From the NCBI RefSeq assembly GCF_029227915.1, contig NC_079876.1:10170001-10234000 (forward strand): a stretch of DNA of 64,000 bases, read 5' to 3'. Positions 52,769-64,000 of the stretch are shown piece after piece; position 1 is the first letter of the stretch; every line of letters starts with the position of its first letter. A program made the translations under genes and the position numbers. Under the pieces are notes generated by a model that was not told the origin of the DNA, made no database searches, and saw only the letters and a program-made list of their open reading frames with translations. The stretch is from Hydractinia symbiolongicarpus. Taxonomy: Eukaryota > Cnidaria > Hydrozoa > Anthoathecata > Hydractiniidae.

Positions 52769-53512
52769 GATTGGTCCCACAGTAAAAAATGACTTATTAA
52801 TCTAAGCTTTTAAATGAAGTGCTACCACAGCGCCCAGTGTAATCGCTGAGTTCCGACAATCATGTCAAATTGAGAAGAATGTAATTTCTTGGAGTCCAAT
52901 TGTCTCATTTATCATATTTATCAGGTTGCAGTCCAAAGTTAGTTCAATTAAGTCCCACAGTCAATCGTTTCATTGTTAAAAGCGATGCAGGCTAGTAATA
53001 TCAGAAAAATATCGCTAAATACATGTTGGTACGAATAGGTGACCCAACCGTTGTAACTCAAACAGACTGACACAGTTAGAAAGTCAATGAAATGTAGTTT
53101 TTGAAACTGTCGCTATTTCTTAAGCGCGCGATAACGGATAGGATTGGTCCCACAGTAAAGAATGACTTATTTATCTAAATTTTTAAATGAAGCGCTACCA
53201 CAGCGCCCAGTGTAATCGCTGAGTTCCGGCAATCACGTAAAATTAAGAAGAATGTTATTTCTTGGAGTCCAATTGTCTCATTTATCACATTTATCAGGTT
53301 ACAGTCCAAAGTTAGTTCAATTAAGTCCCACAGGTATTCGTTTCATTGTTAAAAGCGATGCAACCTAGTAATATCAAAACAAATATCGCTAAATACATGT
53401 TGGTACGGATATGTGACCCAACCGTTGTAAGTCAAACGGACTGACACCGTTAGAAAGTCAATGAAATGTAGTTTATGAAACTGTTGATATTTCTTCAGCG
53501 CGCGATAACGGC
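52769..53512 (+). repeat. Two-monomer spacer segment duplicating the preceding pair
   Basis: Unit start 52702 is 747 bp (two monomers) after 51955. The HindIII-like word 'aagctt' recurs at 52804 after 52057. Differences include 'cagcgcccag' for 'cagtgcccag', 'ttccgacaatc' for 'ttccggcaatc' and 'gtaatttctt' for 'gtaaattctt'. Similarity to the preceding pair fades near 53236, where 'cacgtaaaatt' replaces 'cacgtcaaatt'. The segment links the 7-monomer duplication to the 4-monomer HOR that starts at 53513. Confidence 0.7.
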
Positions 53513-56500
53513 TAGGATTGGTCCCACAGTAAAGAATGACTTATTTATTTAAATTTTTAAATGAAGCGCTACCACAGCGCCCAGTGTAATCGCTGAGTTC
53601 CGGCAATCCCGTCAAATTAAGAAGATTGTTATTTCTTAGAGTCCAATTGTCTCATTTATCACATTTATCAGGTCACAGTCCAAAGTTAGTTCAATTAAGT
53701 CCCACAGTCAATCGTTTCATTGTTAAAAGCGATGCAACCTAGTAATATCAGAAAAATATCGCTAAGCACATGTTGGTACGAATAGGTGACCCAACCGTTG
53801 TAACTCAAACGGACTGACACCGTTAGAAAGTCAATGAAATATAGTTTTTGAAACTGTCGCTATTTCTTCAGCGCGCGATAACGGCTAGGATTGGTCCCAC
53901 AGTAAAATATGACTTATTAATCTAAATTTTTAAATGAAGCGCTACCACAGCGCCCAGTGTAATCGCTGAGTTCCGGCAATCATGTCAAATTAAGAAGAAT
54001 GTTATTTCTTGGAGAGCAATTTTCTCATTTATCACACTTATTAGGTCACAGTCAAAAGTTAGTTCAATTAAGTCCCACAGCCAATTGTTTCATTGTTAAA
54101 AGCGATGCAACCTAGTAATATGAAAAAAATATCTCTAAATACATGTTGGTACGAATATGTGACCCAACCGTTGTAACTCAAACGGACTGACACCGTTAGA
54201 AAGGCAATGAAATGTAGTTTTTGAAACTGTCGCCATTTCTTCAGCGCGCGATAACGGCTAGGATTGGTCCCACAGTAAAGATTGACTTATTTATCTAAAT
54301 TTTTAAATGAAGCGCTACCACTGCGGCCAGTATAATCACTGAGTTCCGGCAATCACGTCAAATTAAGAAGAATGTTATTTCTTAGAGCCCAATGGTCTCA
54401 TTTATCACATTTATCAGGTCACAGTCCAAATGTTAGTTCAATTAAGTCCCACAGTCATTCGTTTCATTGTTAAAAGCGATGCAACCCAGTAATATCAGAT
54501 AAATATCGCTAAATACATGGTGGTACGAATATGTGACCCAACCGTTGTAACTCAAACAGACTGACACCGTTAGAAAGTCAATGAAATGTAGTTTTTGAAA
54601 CTATCGCTATTTCTTCAGCACGCAATAACGGATAGGATTGGTCCCACAGTAAGAAATGACTTATTTCTCTAAATTTTTAAATAAAGCGCAACCACAGCGC
54701 CCAGTATAATCGCTGAGTTCCGGCAATCACGTCAATTTAAAAAGAATGTTATTTCTTGGAGTTCAATTGTCTCATTTATCATATTTATCAGGTCGCAGTC
54801 CAAAGTTTGTTCAATTAAGTCCCACAGTCAATCGTTTCATTGTTAAAAGCGATGCAACCTAGTAATATCGGAAAAATATCGCAAAATACATGTTGGTACG
54901 AATAGGTAACCCAACCTTTGTAACTCAAACGGACTGACACCGCTACAAAATCAATGAAATGTAGTTTTTGAAACTGTCGCTATTTCTTAAGCGCGCGATA
55001 ATGGATAGGATTGGTCCCACAGTAAAGAATGACTTATTTATTTAAATTTTTAAATGAAGCGCTACCACAGCGCCCAGTGTAATCGCTGAGTTCCGGCAAT
55101 CCCGTCAAATTAAGAAGATTGTTATTTCTTAGAGTCCAATTGTCTCATTTATCACATTTATCAGGTCACAGTCCAAAGTTAGTTCAATTAAGTCCCACAG
55201 TCAATCGTTTCATTGTTAAAAGCGATGCAACCTAGTAATATCAGAAAAATATCGCTAAGCACATGTTGGTACGAATAGGTGACCCAACCGTTGTAACTCA
55301 AACGGACTGACACCGTTAGAAAGTCAATGAAATATAGTTTTTGAAACTGTCGCTATTTCTTCAGCGCGCGATAACGGCTAGGATTGGTCCCACAGTAAAA
55401 TATGACTTATTAATCTAAATTTTTAAATGAAGCGCTACCACAGCGCCCAGTGTAATCGCTGAGTTCCGGCAATCATGTCAAATTAAGAAGAATGTTATTT
55501 CTTGGAGAGCAATTTTCTCATTTATCACACTTATTAGGTCACAGTCAAAAGTTAGTTCAATTAAGTCCCACAGCCAATTGTTTCATTGTTAAAAGCGATG
55601 CAACCTAGTAATATGAAAAAAATATCTCTAAATACATGTTGGTACGAATATGTGACCCAACCGTTGTAACTCAAACGGACTGACACCGTTAGAAAGGCAA
55701 TGAAATGTAGTTTTTGAAACTGTCGCCATTTCTTCAGCGCGCGATAACGGCTAGGATTGGTCCCACAGTAAAGATTGACTTATTTATCTAAATTTTTAAA
55801 TGAAGCGCTACCACTGCGGCCAGTATAATCACTGAGTTCCGGCAATCACGTCAAATTAAGAAGAATGTTATTTCTTAGAGCCCAATGGTCTCATTTATCA
55901 CATTTATCAGGTCACAGTCCAAATGTTAGTTCAATTAAGTCCCACAGTCATTCGTTTCATTGTTAAAAGCGATGCAACCCAGTAATATCAGATAAATATC
56001 GCTAAATACATGGTGGTACGAATATGTGACCCAACCGTTGTAACTCAAACAGACTGACACCGTTAGAAAGTCAATGAAATGTAGTTTTTGAAACTATCGC
56101 TATTTCTTCAGCACGCAATAACGGATAGGATTGGTCCCACAGTAAGAAATGACTTATTTCTCTAAATTTTTAAATAAAGCGCAACCACAGCGCCCAGTAT
56201 AATCGCTGAGTTCCGGCAATCACGTCAATTTAAAAAGAATGTTATTTCTTGGAGTTCAATTGTCTCATTTATCATATTTATCAGGTCGCAGTCCAAAGTT
56301 TGTTCAATTAAGTCCCACAGTCAATCGTTTCATTGTTAAAAGCGATGCAACCTAGTAATATCGGAAAAATATCGCAAAATACATGTTGGTACGAATAGGT
56401 AACCCAACCTTTGTAACTCAAACGGACTGACACCGCTACAAAATCAATGAAATGTAGTTTTTGAAACTGTCGCTATTTCTTAAGCGCGCGATAATGGATA

Positions 56501-57991
56501 GGATTGGTCCCACAGTAAAGAATGACTTATTTATTTAAATTTTTAAATGAAGCGCTACCACAGCGCCCAGTGTAATCGCTGAGTTCCGGCAATCCCGTCA
56601 AATTAAGAAGATTGTTATTTCTTAGAGTCCAATTGTCTCATTTATCACATTTATCAGGTCACAGTCCAAAGTTAGTTCAATTAAGTCCCACAGTCAATCG
56701 TTTCATTGTTAAAAGCGATGCAACCTAGTAATATCAGAAAAATATCGCTAAGCACATGTTGGTACGAATAGGTGACCCAACCGTTGTAACTCAAACGGAC
56801 TGACACCGTTAGAAAGTCAATGAAATATAGTTTTTGAAACTGTCGCTATTTCTTCAGCGCGCGATAACGGCTAGGATTGGTCCCACAGTAAAATATGACT
56901 TATTAATCTAAATTTTTAAATGAAGCGCTACCACAGCGCCCAGTGTAATCGCTGAGTTCCGGCAATCATGTCAAATTAAGAAGAATGTTATTTCTTGGAG
57001 AGCAATTTTCTCATTTATCACACTTATTAGGTCACAGTCAAAAGTTAGTTCAATTAAGTCCCACAGCCAATTGTTTCATTGTTAAAAGCGATGCAACCTA
57101 GTAATATGAAAAAAATATCTCTAAATACATGTTGGTACGAATATGTGACCCAACCGTTGTAACTCAAACGGACTGACACCGTTAGAAAGGCAATGAAATG
57201 TAGTTTTTGAAACTGTCGCCATTTCTTCAGCGCGCGATAACGGCTAGGATTGGTCCCACAGTAAAGATTGACTTATTTATCTAAATTTTTAAATGAAGCG
57301 CTACCACTGCGGCCAGTATAATCACTGAGTTCCGGCAATCACGTCAAATTAAGAAGAATGTTATTTCTTAGAGCCCAATGGTCTCATTTATCACATTTAT
57401 CAGGTCACAGTCCAAATGTTAGTTCAATTAAGTCCCACAGTCATTCGTTTCATTGTTAAAAGCGATGCAACCCAGTAATATCAGATAAATATCGCTAAAT
57501 ACATGGTGGTACGAATATGTGACCCAACCGTTGTAACTCAAACAGACTGACACCGTTAGAAAGTCAATGAAATGTAGTTTTTGAAACTATCGCTATTTCT
57601 TCAGCACGCAATAACGGATAGGATTGGTCCCACAGTAAGAAATGACTTATTTCTCTAAATTTTTAAATAAAGCGCAACCACAGCGCCCAGTATAATCGCT
57701 GAGTTCCGGCAATCACGTCAATTTAAAAAGAATGTTATTTCTTGGAGTTCAATTGTCTCATTTATCATATTTATCAGGTCGCAGTCCAAAGTTTGTTCAA
57801 TTAAGTCCCACAGTCAATCGTTTCATTGTTAAAAGCGATGCAACCTAGTAATATCGGAAAAATATCGCAAAATACATGTTGGTACGAATAGGTAACCCAA
57901 CCTTTGTAACTCAAACGGACTGACACCGCTACAAAATCAATGAAATGTAGTTTTTGAAACTGTCGCTATTTCTTAAGCGCGCGATAACGGA
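53513..57991 (+). repeat. Homogeneous 4-monomer higher-order repeat, three copies (1493 bp each)
   Basis: Copies begin at 53513, 55006 and 56499, and the last ends about 57987. The four unit types follow in fixed order. Type 1 has 'ttatttatttaaattt', 'aagattgttattt' and 'cgctaagcacatg'. Type 2 has 'gaaatatagtttttg', 'cagtaaaatatgac', 'gagagcaattttctc' and 'atgaaaaaaatatctc'. Type 3 has 'gaaaggcaatg', 'aagattgacttatt', 'ccactgcggccag', 'ccaaatgttag' and 'acatggtggtac'. Type 4 has 'cagcacgcaataacgg', 'aaataaagcgcaacc', 'caatttaaaaagaatg' and 'atcgcaaaatac'. I noticed no difference between the three copies. The outer borders are sharp: 'ggctagg' instead of 'ggatagg' before 53513, and 'aacggataggatttg' instead of 'aatggataggattgg' after 57987. 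Confidence 0.92.
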
Positions 57992-60900
57992 TAGGATTTG
58001 CCCCACAGTAAAGAATGACTTATTTATCTAAATTTTTAAATGAAGCGCTACCACAGCGCCCAGTATAATCGCTGAGTTCCGGCAATCACGTCAATTTAAG
58101 AAGAATGTTATTTCTTGGAGTCCAATTGTCTCATTTATCACATTTATCAGGTCACAGTCCAAAATTAGTTCAATTAAGTCCCACAGGCATTTGTTTCATT
58201 GTTAAAAGCGATGCAACCTAGTAATATCAAAACAAATATCGCTAAATACATGTTGGTACGGATACGTGACCCAACCGTTGTAACTCAAACGGACTGACAC
58301 CGTTAGAAAGTCAATGAAATGTAGTTTATGAAACTGTTGATATTTCTTCAGCGCGCGATAACGGCTAGGATTGGCCCCACAGTAAAGAATGACTTATTTA
58401 TCTAAATTTTTAAATGAAGCGCTACCACAGCGCCCAGTGTAACCGCTGAGTTCCGGCAATCCCGTCAAATTAAGAAGAATGTTATTTCTTAGAGTCCAAT
58501 TGTCTCATTTATCACATTTAACAGGTTGCAGTCCAAAGTTAGTTCAATTAAGTCCCACAGTCAATCGTTTCATTGTTAAAAGCGATGCAAGCTAGTGATA
58601 TCAGAAAAATATCGCTTAATACATGTTCGTACGAATAGGTGACCCAACCGTTGTAACTCAAATAGACTGACACCGTTAGAAAGTCAATCAAATGTAGTTT
58701 TTGAAACTGTCGCTATTTCTTAAGCGCGCGATAATGGATAGGATTGGTCCCACAGTAAAGAATGACTTGTTTATCTAAATTTTTTAATGAATCGCTACCA
58801 CAGCGCCCAGTGTAATTGCTGAGTTCCGGCAATCACGTCAAATTAAGAAGAATGTTATTTCTTAGAGTCCAATTGTCTCATTTATCACATTTATCAGGTC
58901 ACATTCCAAAGTTAGTTCAATTAAGTCCCACAGGCATTCGTTTCATTGTTAAAAGCGATGCAACCTAGTAATATCAAAACAAATATCGCTAAATACATGT
59001 TGGTACGGATACGTGACCCAACCGTTGTAACTCAAACGGACTGACACCGTTAGAAAGTCAATGAAATGTAGTTTATGAAACTGTTGATATTTCTTCAGCG
59101 CGCGATAACGGCTAGGATTGGTCCCACAGTAAAGAATGACTTATTTATCTAAATTTTTAAATGAAGCGCTACCACAGCGCCCAGTGTAATCGCTGAGTTC
59201 CGGCAATCCCGTAAAATTAAGAAGAATGTTATTTCTTAGAGTCCAATTGTCTCATTTATCACATTTAACAGGTTGCAGTCCAAAGTTAGTTCAATTAAGT
59301 CCCACAGTCAATCGTTTCATTGTTAAAAGCGATGCAAGCTAGTGATATCAGAAAAATATCGCTTAATACATGTTCGTACGAATAGGTGACCCAACCGTTG
59401 TAACTCAAATAGACTGACACCGTTAGAAAGTCAATAAAATGTAGTTTATGAAACTGTTGATATTTCTTAAGCGCGCGATAATGGATAGGATTGGTCCCAC
59501 AGTAAAAAATGACTTATTTATCTAAATTTTTAAATGAAGCGCTACCACAGCGCCCAGTGTAATCGCTAAGTTCCGACAATCCCGTCAAATTAAGAAGAAT
59601 GTTATTTCTTAGAGTCCAATTGTCTCATTTATCACATTTAACAGGTTGCAGTCCAAAGTTAGTTCAATTAAGTCCCACAGTCAATCGTTTCATTGTTAAA
59701 AGCGATGCAAGCTAGGGATATCAGAAAAATATCGCTTAATACATGTTCGTACGAATAGGTGACCCAACCGTTGTAACTCAAATAGACTGACACCGTTAGA
59801 AAGTCAATGAAATGTAGTTTTTGAACTGTCGCTATTTCTTAAGCGCGCGATAATGGATAGGATTGGTCCCCAAACAGTAAAGAATGACTTGTTTATCTAA
59901 ATTTTTTAATGAATCGCTACCACAGCGCCCAGTGTAATCGCTGAGTTCCGGCAATCACGTCAAATTAAGAAGAATGTTATTTCTTGGAGTCCAATTGTCT
60001 CATTTATCACATTTATCAGGTCACATTCCAAAGTTAGTTCAATTAAGTCCCACAGGCATTCGTTTCATTGTTAAAAGCGATGCAACCTAGTAATATCAAA
60101 ACAAATATCGCTAAATACATGTTGGTACGGATACGTGACCCAACCGTTGTAACTCAAACGGACTGACACTGTTAGAAAGTCAATGAAATGTAGTTTATGA
60201 AACTGTTGATATTTCTTGAGCGCGCGATAACGGCTAGGATTGGTCCCACAGTAAAGAATGACTTGTTTATCTAAAATTTTTAATGAATCGCTACCACAGC
60301 GCCCAGTGTAATCGCTGAGTTCCGGCAATCACGTCAAATTAAGAAGAATGTTATTTCTTGGAGTCCAATTGTCTCATTTATCACATTTATCAGGTCACAT
60401 TCCAAAGTTAGTTCAATTAAGTCCCACAGGCATTCGTTTCATTGTTAAAAGCGATGCAACCTAGTAATATCAAAACAAATATCGCTAAATACATGTTGGT
60501 ACGGATACGTGACCCAACCGTTGTAACTCAAACGGACTGACACCGTTAGAAAGTCAATGAAATGTAGTTTATGAAACTGTTGATATTTCTTCAGCGCGCA
60601 ATAACGGCTAGGATTGGTCACACAGTAAAGAATGACTTATTTATCTAAATTTTTAAATGAAGCGCTACCACAGCGCCCAGTGTAATCGCTGAGTTCCGGC
60701 AATCCCGTCAAATTAAGAAGAATGTTATTTCTTAGAGCCCAATTGTCTCATTTATCACATTTATCAGGTCACAGTCCAAAGTTAGTTCAATTAAGTCAAC
60801 CAGTCAATCGTTTCATTGTTAAAAGCGATGCAACCTAGTAATATCGGAAAAATATCGCTAAATACATGTTGGTACGAATAGGTGACCCAACCGTTGTAAC

Positions 60901-61289
60901 TCAAACGGACTGACACCGTTAGAAAGTCCATGAAATGTAGGTTTTGAAACTGTCGCCATTACTTCAGCGCGCGATTACGGCTAGGATTGGTCCCACAGTA
61001 AGAAATGACTCATTAATCTAAATTTTTAACAGAAGCGCTACCACAGCGCCCAGTGTAAACGCTGAGTTTCGGCAATCATGTCAAATTAGGAAGAATGTTA
61101 TTTCTTGGAGTCCAATCGTCTCATTTAGCATATTTATCAGGTTGCAGTCCAAAGTTAGTTCAATTAAGTCCCACAGTCAATCGTTTCATTGTTAAAAGCG
61201 ATGCAACCTAGTAATATCAGAAAAATATCGCTAAATACATGTTGGTACGAATAGGTGACCCAACCGTTGTAACTCAAACGGACTGACAC

Positions 61290-62400
61290 CGTTAGAAAGT
61301 CAATGAAATGTATTTTTTGAAACTGTCGCTATTTCTTCAGCGTGCGTAAATGGCTAGGATTGGTCCCCCAGGAAAAAATGACTTATTAATCTAAATTTTT
61401 AAATGAATCGCTACCACAGCGCCCAGTGTAATCGCTGAGTTCCGGCAATCATGTCAAATTAAGAAGAATGTTATTTCTTGGAGAGCAATTTTCTCATTTA
61501 TCACACTTATTAGGTCACAGTCAAAAGTTAGTTCAATTAAGTCCCACAGCCAATTGTTTCATTGTTAAAAGCGATTCAACCTAGTAATATGAAAAAAATA
61601 TCTCTAAATACATGTTGGTACGAATATGTGACCCAACCGTTGTAACTCAAACGGACTGACACCGTTAGAAAGGCAATGAAATGTAGTTTTTGAAACTGTC
61701 GCCATTTCTTCAGCGCGCGATAACGGCTAGGATTGGTCCCACAGTAAAGAATGACTTATTTATCTAAATTTTTAAATGAAGCGCTACCACAGCGGCCAGT
61801 ATAATCACTGAGTTCCGGCAATCACGTCAAATTAAGAAGAATGTTATTTCTTAGAGCCCAATGGTCTCATTTATCACATTTATCAGGTCACAGTCCAAAT
61901 GTTAGTTCAATTAAGTCCCACAGTCATTCGTTTCATTGTTAAAAGCGATGCAACCCAGTAATATCAGATAAATATCGCTAAATACATGGTGGTACGAATA
62001 TGTGACCCAACCGTTGTAACTCAAACGGACTGACACCGTTAGAAAGTCAATGAAATGTAGTTTTTGAAACTATCGCTATTTCTTCAGCACGCAATAACGG
62101 ATAGGATTGGTCCCACAGTAAGAAATGACTTATTTCTCTAAATTTTTAAATGAAGCGCAACCACAGCGCCCAGTATAATCGCTGAGTTCCGGCAATCACG
62201 TCAATTTAAAAAGAATGTTATTTCTTGGAGTTCAATGGTCTCATTTATCATATTTATCAGGTCGCAGTCCAAAGTTTGTTCAATTAAGTCCCACAGTCAA
62301 TCGTTTCATTGTTAAAAGCGATGCAACCTAGTAATATCGGAAAAATATCGCTAAATACATGTTGGTACGAATAGGTAACCCAACCGTTGTAACTCAAACG
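61290..62400 (+). repeat. Less-derived relative of the 4-monomer HOR (types 2-4)
   Basis: Three consecutive units match types 2, 3 and 4 of the HOR at 53.5-58 kb. They share 'gagagcaattttctc' (ggag at 61490), 'gaaaggcaatg', 'ccaaatgttag', 'acatggtggtac', 'cagcacgcaataacgg' and 'caatttaaaaagaatg'. At several sites they keep the array's majority state where the HOR is changed: 'aagaatgactta' rather than 'aagattgactta', 'ccacagcggcc' rather than 'ccactgcggcc', and 'aaatgaagcgcaacc' rather than 'aaataaagcgcaacc'. They have their own changes too ('gcgattcaacc'). They lie 12 monomers from the last HOR copy. Confidence 0.75.
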
Positions 62401-62984
62401 GACTGACACCGTTAGAAAGTCAATGAAATGTAGTTTTTAAAACTATCGCTATTTCTTTAGCGCGCGATAACGGATAGGATCGGTTCCACAGTAAAGAATG
62501 ACTTATTTATCTAAATTTTTAAATGAAGCGCTACCACAGCGGCCAGTATAATCACTGAGTTCCGGCAATCACGTCAAATTAAGAAGAATGTTATTTCTTG
62601 GAGCCCAATGGTCTCATTTATCACATTTGTCAGGTCACAGTCCAAAGTTAGTTCAATTAAGTCCCACAGTCAATCGTTTCATTGTTAAAAGCAATGCAAC
62701 CTAGTAATATCAATAAAAATATCGCTAAATACATGTTGGTACGAATATGTGACGCAACCGTTGTAACTCAAACGGACTGACACCGCTACAAAATCAATGA
62801 AATGTAGTTTTTGAAACTGTCGCTATTTCTTAAGCGCGCGATAACGGATAGGATTTGCCCCACAGTAAAGAATGACTTATTTATCTAAATTTTTAAATGA
62901 AGCGCTACCACAGCGCCCAGTATAATCGCTGAGTTCCGGCAATCACGTCAATTTAAGAAGAATGTTATTTCTTGGAGTCCAATT

Positions 62985-63000
62985 GTCTCATTTATCAGGT
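62985..63000 (+). repeat. 9-bp slippage deletion between doubled 'atttatca'
   Basis: Most units read 'tcatttatcacatttatcagg', with 'atttatca' present twice about 10 bp apart. Here the text is 'gtctcatttatcaggtcac', so one copy and the bases between are gone. This is what replication slippage or exchange between the two short direct repeats would produce. It accounts for most of the shortfall in the 9-monomer spacing between 60287 and 63638. Confidence 0.7.
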
Positions 63001-64000
63001 CACAGTCCAAAGTTAGTTTAATTAAGTCCCACAGGCATTTGTTTCATTGTTAAAAGCGATGCAACCTAGTAATATCAAAACAAATATCGCTAAATACATG
63101 TTGGTACGGATACGTGACCCAACCGTTGTAACTCAAACGGACTGACACCGTTAGAAAGTCAATGATATGTAGTTTATGAAACTGTTGATATTTCTTCAGC
63201 GCGCGATAACGGCTAGGATTGGTCCCACAGTAAAGAATGACTTATTTATCTAAATTTTTAAATGAAGCGCTACCACAGCGCCCAGTGTAATCGCTGAGTT
63301 CCGGCAATCCCGTCAAATTAAGAAGAATGTTATTTCTTAGAGTCCAATTGTCTCATTTAACACATTTAACAGGTTGCAGTCCAAAGTTAGTCAATTAAGT
63401 CCCACAGTCAATCGTTTCATTGTTAAAAGCGATGCAAGCTAGTGATATCAGAAAAATATCGCTTAATACATGTTCGTACGAAAAGGTGACCCAACCGTTG
63501 TAACTCAAATAGACTGACACCATTAGAAAGTCAATGAAATGTAGTTTTTGAAACTGTCGCTATTTCTTAAGCGCGCGATATTGGATATGATTGGTCCCAC
63601 AGTAAAGAATGTCTTGTTTATCTAAATTTTTTAATGAATCGCTACCACAGCGCCCAGTGTAATCGCTGAGTTCCGGCAATCACGTCAAATTAAGAAGAAT
63701 GTAATTTCTTGGAGTCCAATTGTCTCATTTATCACATTTATCAGGTCACATTCCAAAGTTAGTTCAATTAAGTCCCACAGGCATTCGTTTCATTGTTAAA
63801 AGCGATGCAACCTAGTAATATCAAAACAAATATCGCTAAATACATGTTGGTACGAATATGTGACCCAACCGTTGTAACTCAAACGGACTGACACCGTTAG
63901 AAAGGCAATGAAATGTAGTTTTTGAAACTGTCGCCATTTCTTCAGCGCGCGATAACGGCTAGGATTGGTCCCACAGTAAAGAATGACTTATTTATCTAAA

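Larger units (their letters stand above)
1..64000 (+). repeat. Satellite DNA array, ~373-bp monomer, ~171 head-to-tail copies
   Basis: The window is filled end to end by one tandem repeat. The marker 'gttagaaagtcaatg' (or the variant 'gctacaaagtcaatg') recurs every 373-374 bp, for example at 1, 374, 748, 1122, 1498, 1871 and finally 63896, giving about 171 complete units. All units lie in the same orientation and nothing else is inserted between them. Copies differ by scattered substitutions and 1-3 bp indels, and fall into recurring variant types. Such arrays are typical of eukaryotic centromeric, pericentromeric or subtelomeric heterochromatin; which one applies cannot be told from sequence alone. 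I do not recognise the monomer from a named satellite family. No stretch over 300 bp is free of the repeat, and no gene is supported anywhere in it. Confidence 0.98.
57992..64000 (+). repeat. Mixed array segment with 3-monomer spacing and a 13-monomer-spaced copy
   Basis: The stretch from 57992 ('taggatttgccccac', 'gtcaatttaagaag', 'aggcatttgtttc', then 'acatttaacaggttgcag' and 'gaatcgctacc') reappears from 62849, 4857 bp (13 monomers) later, and continues to about 63860. 'gaatcgctacc' units lie near 58791, 59913, 60287 and 63638. Small length changes occur here: 'ggtccccaaacagtaaag' near 59867 (about 4 bp extra), 'tttttgaactg' near 59820 (missing bases), and a 9-bp loss near 62985. The last unit starts at 63896 and is cut by the window end. 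Confidence 0.75.

Noticed and set aside
60071-60328. Open frame of 85 codons on the minus strand
   Set aside because: It crosses the boundary between two satellite monomers. Equivalent frames in other units are interrupted, so this is a chance opening.
1-64000. CRISPR-like regular repeats
   Set aside because: The ~373-bp period has no unique spacers; the whole unit repeats, which is tandem satellite and not a CRISPR array.
1-64000. Transposable element, LTR or terminal inverted repeats interrupting the array
   Set aside because: No unit is interrupted by foreign sequence, no target-site duplication is seen, and the frame of the repeat continues throughout apart from small length changes.
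1-64000. CENP-B box in the monomer
   Set aside because: Words beginning TTCG ('attcgtttcattgttaa') lack the required CGGG portion, and no other match to the core pattern was seen. This does not exclude centromere function.
1-64000. Inverted segments or palindromic array breaks
   Set aside because: Every unit landmark read is in the plus orientation; no reverse-complement units were found.
1-64000. Assignment to a named satellite of similar length (for example the ~350-380-bp satellites known in several plants, insects and rodents)
   Set aside because: Length alone is not diagnostic and I do not recognise the sequence. A library search would be decisive.

Overview
The whole 64 kb window is one uninterrupted tandem satellite-DNA array. 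I see no gene, RNA gene, transposon, insertion sequence, CRISPR array or unique-sequence island. The repeat unit is about 373-374 bp. Using the recurring 'gttagaaagtcaatg' as an arbitrary unit start, units begin at 1, 374, 748, 1122, 1498, 1871 and so on to the last start at 63896. That is about 171 complete units plus a truncated last one, mean about 373.6 bp. All units I read are head to tail in the same orientation. The array enters at base 1 and leaves at base 64000, so neither edge is present.

This pattern points to constitutive heterochromatin (centromeric, pericentromeric or subtelomeric) of a eukaryote, probably seen in a long-read assembly. I do not recognise the monomer and do not assign a species. 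One unit counted by hand (1498-1870) is about 38% G+C with 17 CpGs, which is not CpG-depleted. The unit length is close to two nucleosome repeats, but no CENP-B box is visible.

The information lies in the arrangement of monomer variants. Blocks of 1, 2, 3, 4, 5, 6, 7, 8, 9 and more monomers have been duplicated in register, leaving nested higher-order repeats (HORs). Layout: 1-4486, mixed variants with a 4-5-monomer quasi-period; 4487-8966, 2- and 5-monomer duplications rich in a 'cacctagg' variant; 8967-11208, a near-identical 3-monomer duplication; 11209-11998, the one clear out-of-register disruption (18 bp loss, about 62 bp partial duplication); 11999-18983, a diverse stretch with one decayed monomer near 17.1 kb; 18984-23478, a 6-monomer tandem duplication with a third copy near 31-33 kb; 25685-31262, an 8-monomer-spaced duplication with a hybrid monomer at its junction; 36644-47540, a lineage marked by 'atgtagtgtttg'; 47541-52768, a 7-monomer duplication with only two differences noticed; 53513-57991, three back-to-back copies of a 4-monomer HOR that look identical by eye; 57992-64000, mixed variants including a less-derived relative of that HOR and a copy of the 58-59 kb stretch.

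The likely mechanism is repeated unequal exchange or gene conversion between aligned monomers, plus recent local amplification. There is no pathway or operon here. The few short open frames are repeat sequence in which one recurrent stop codon has mutated.
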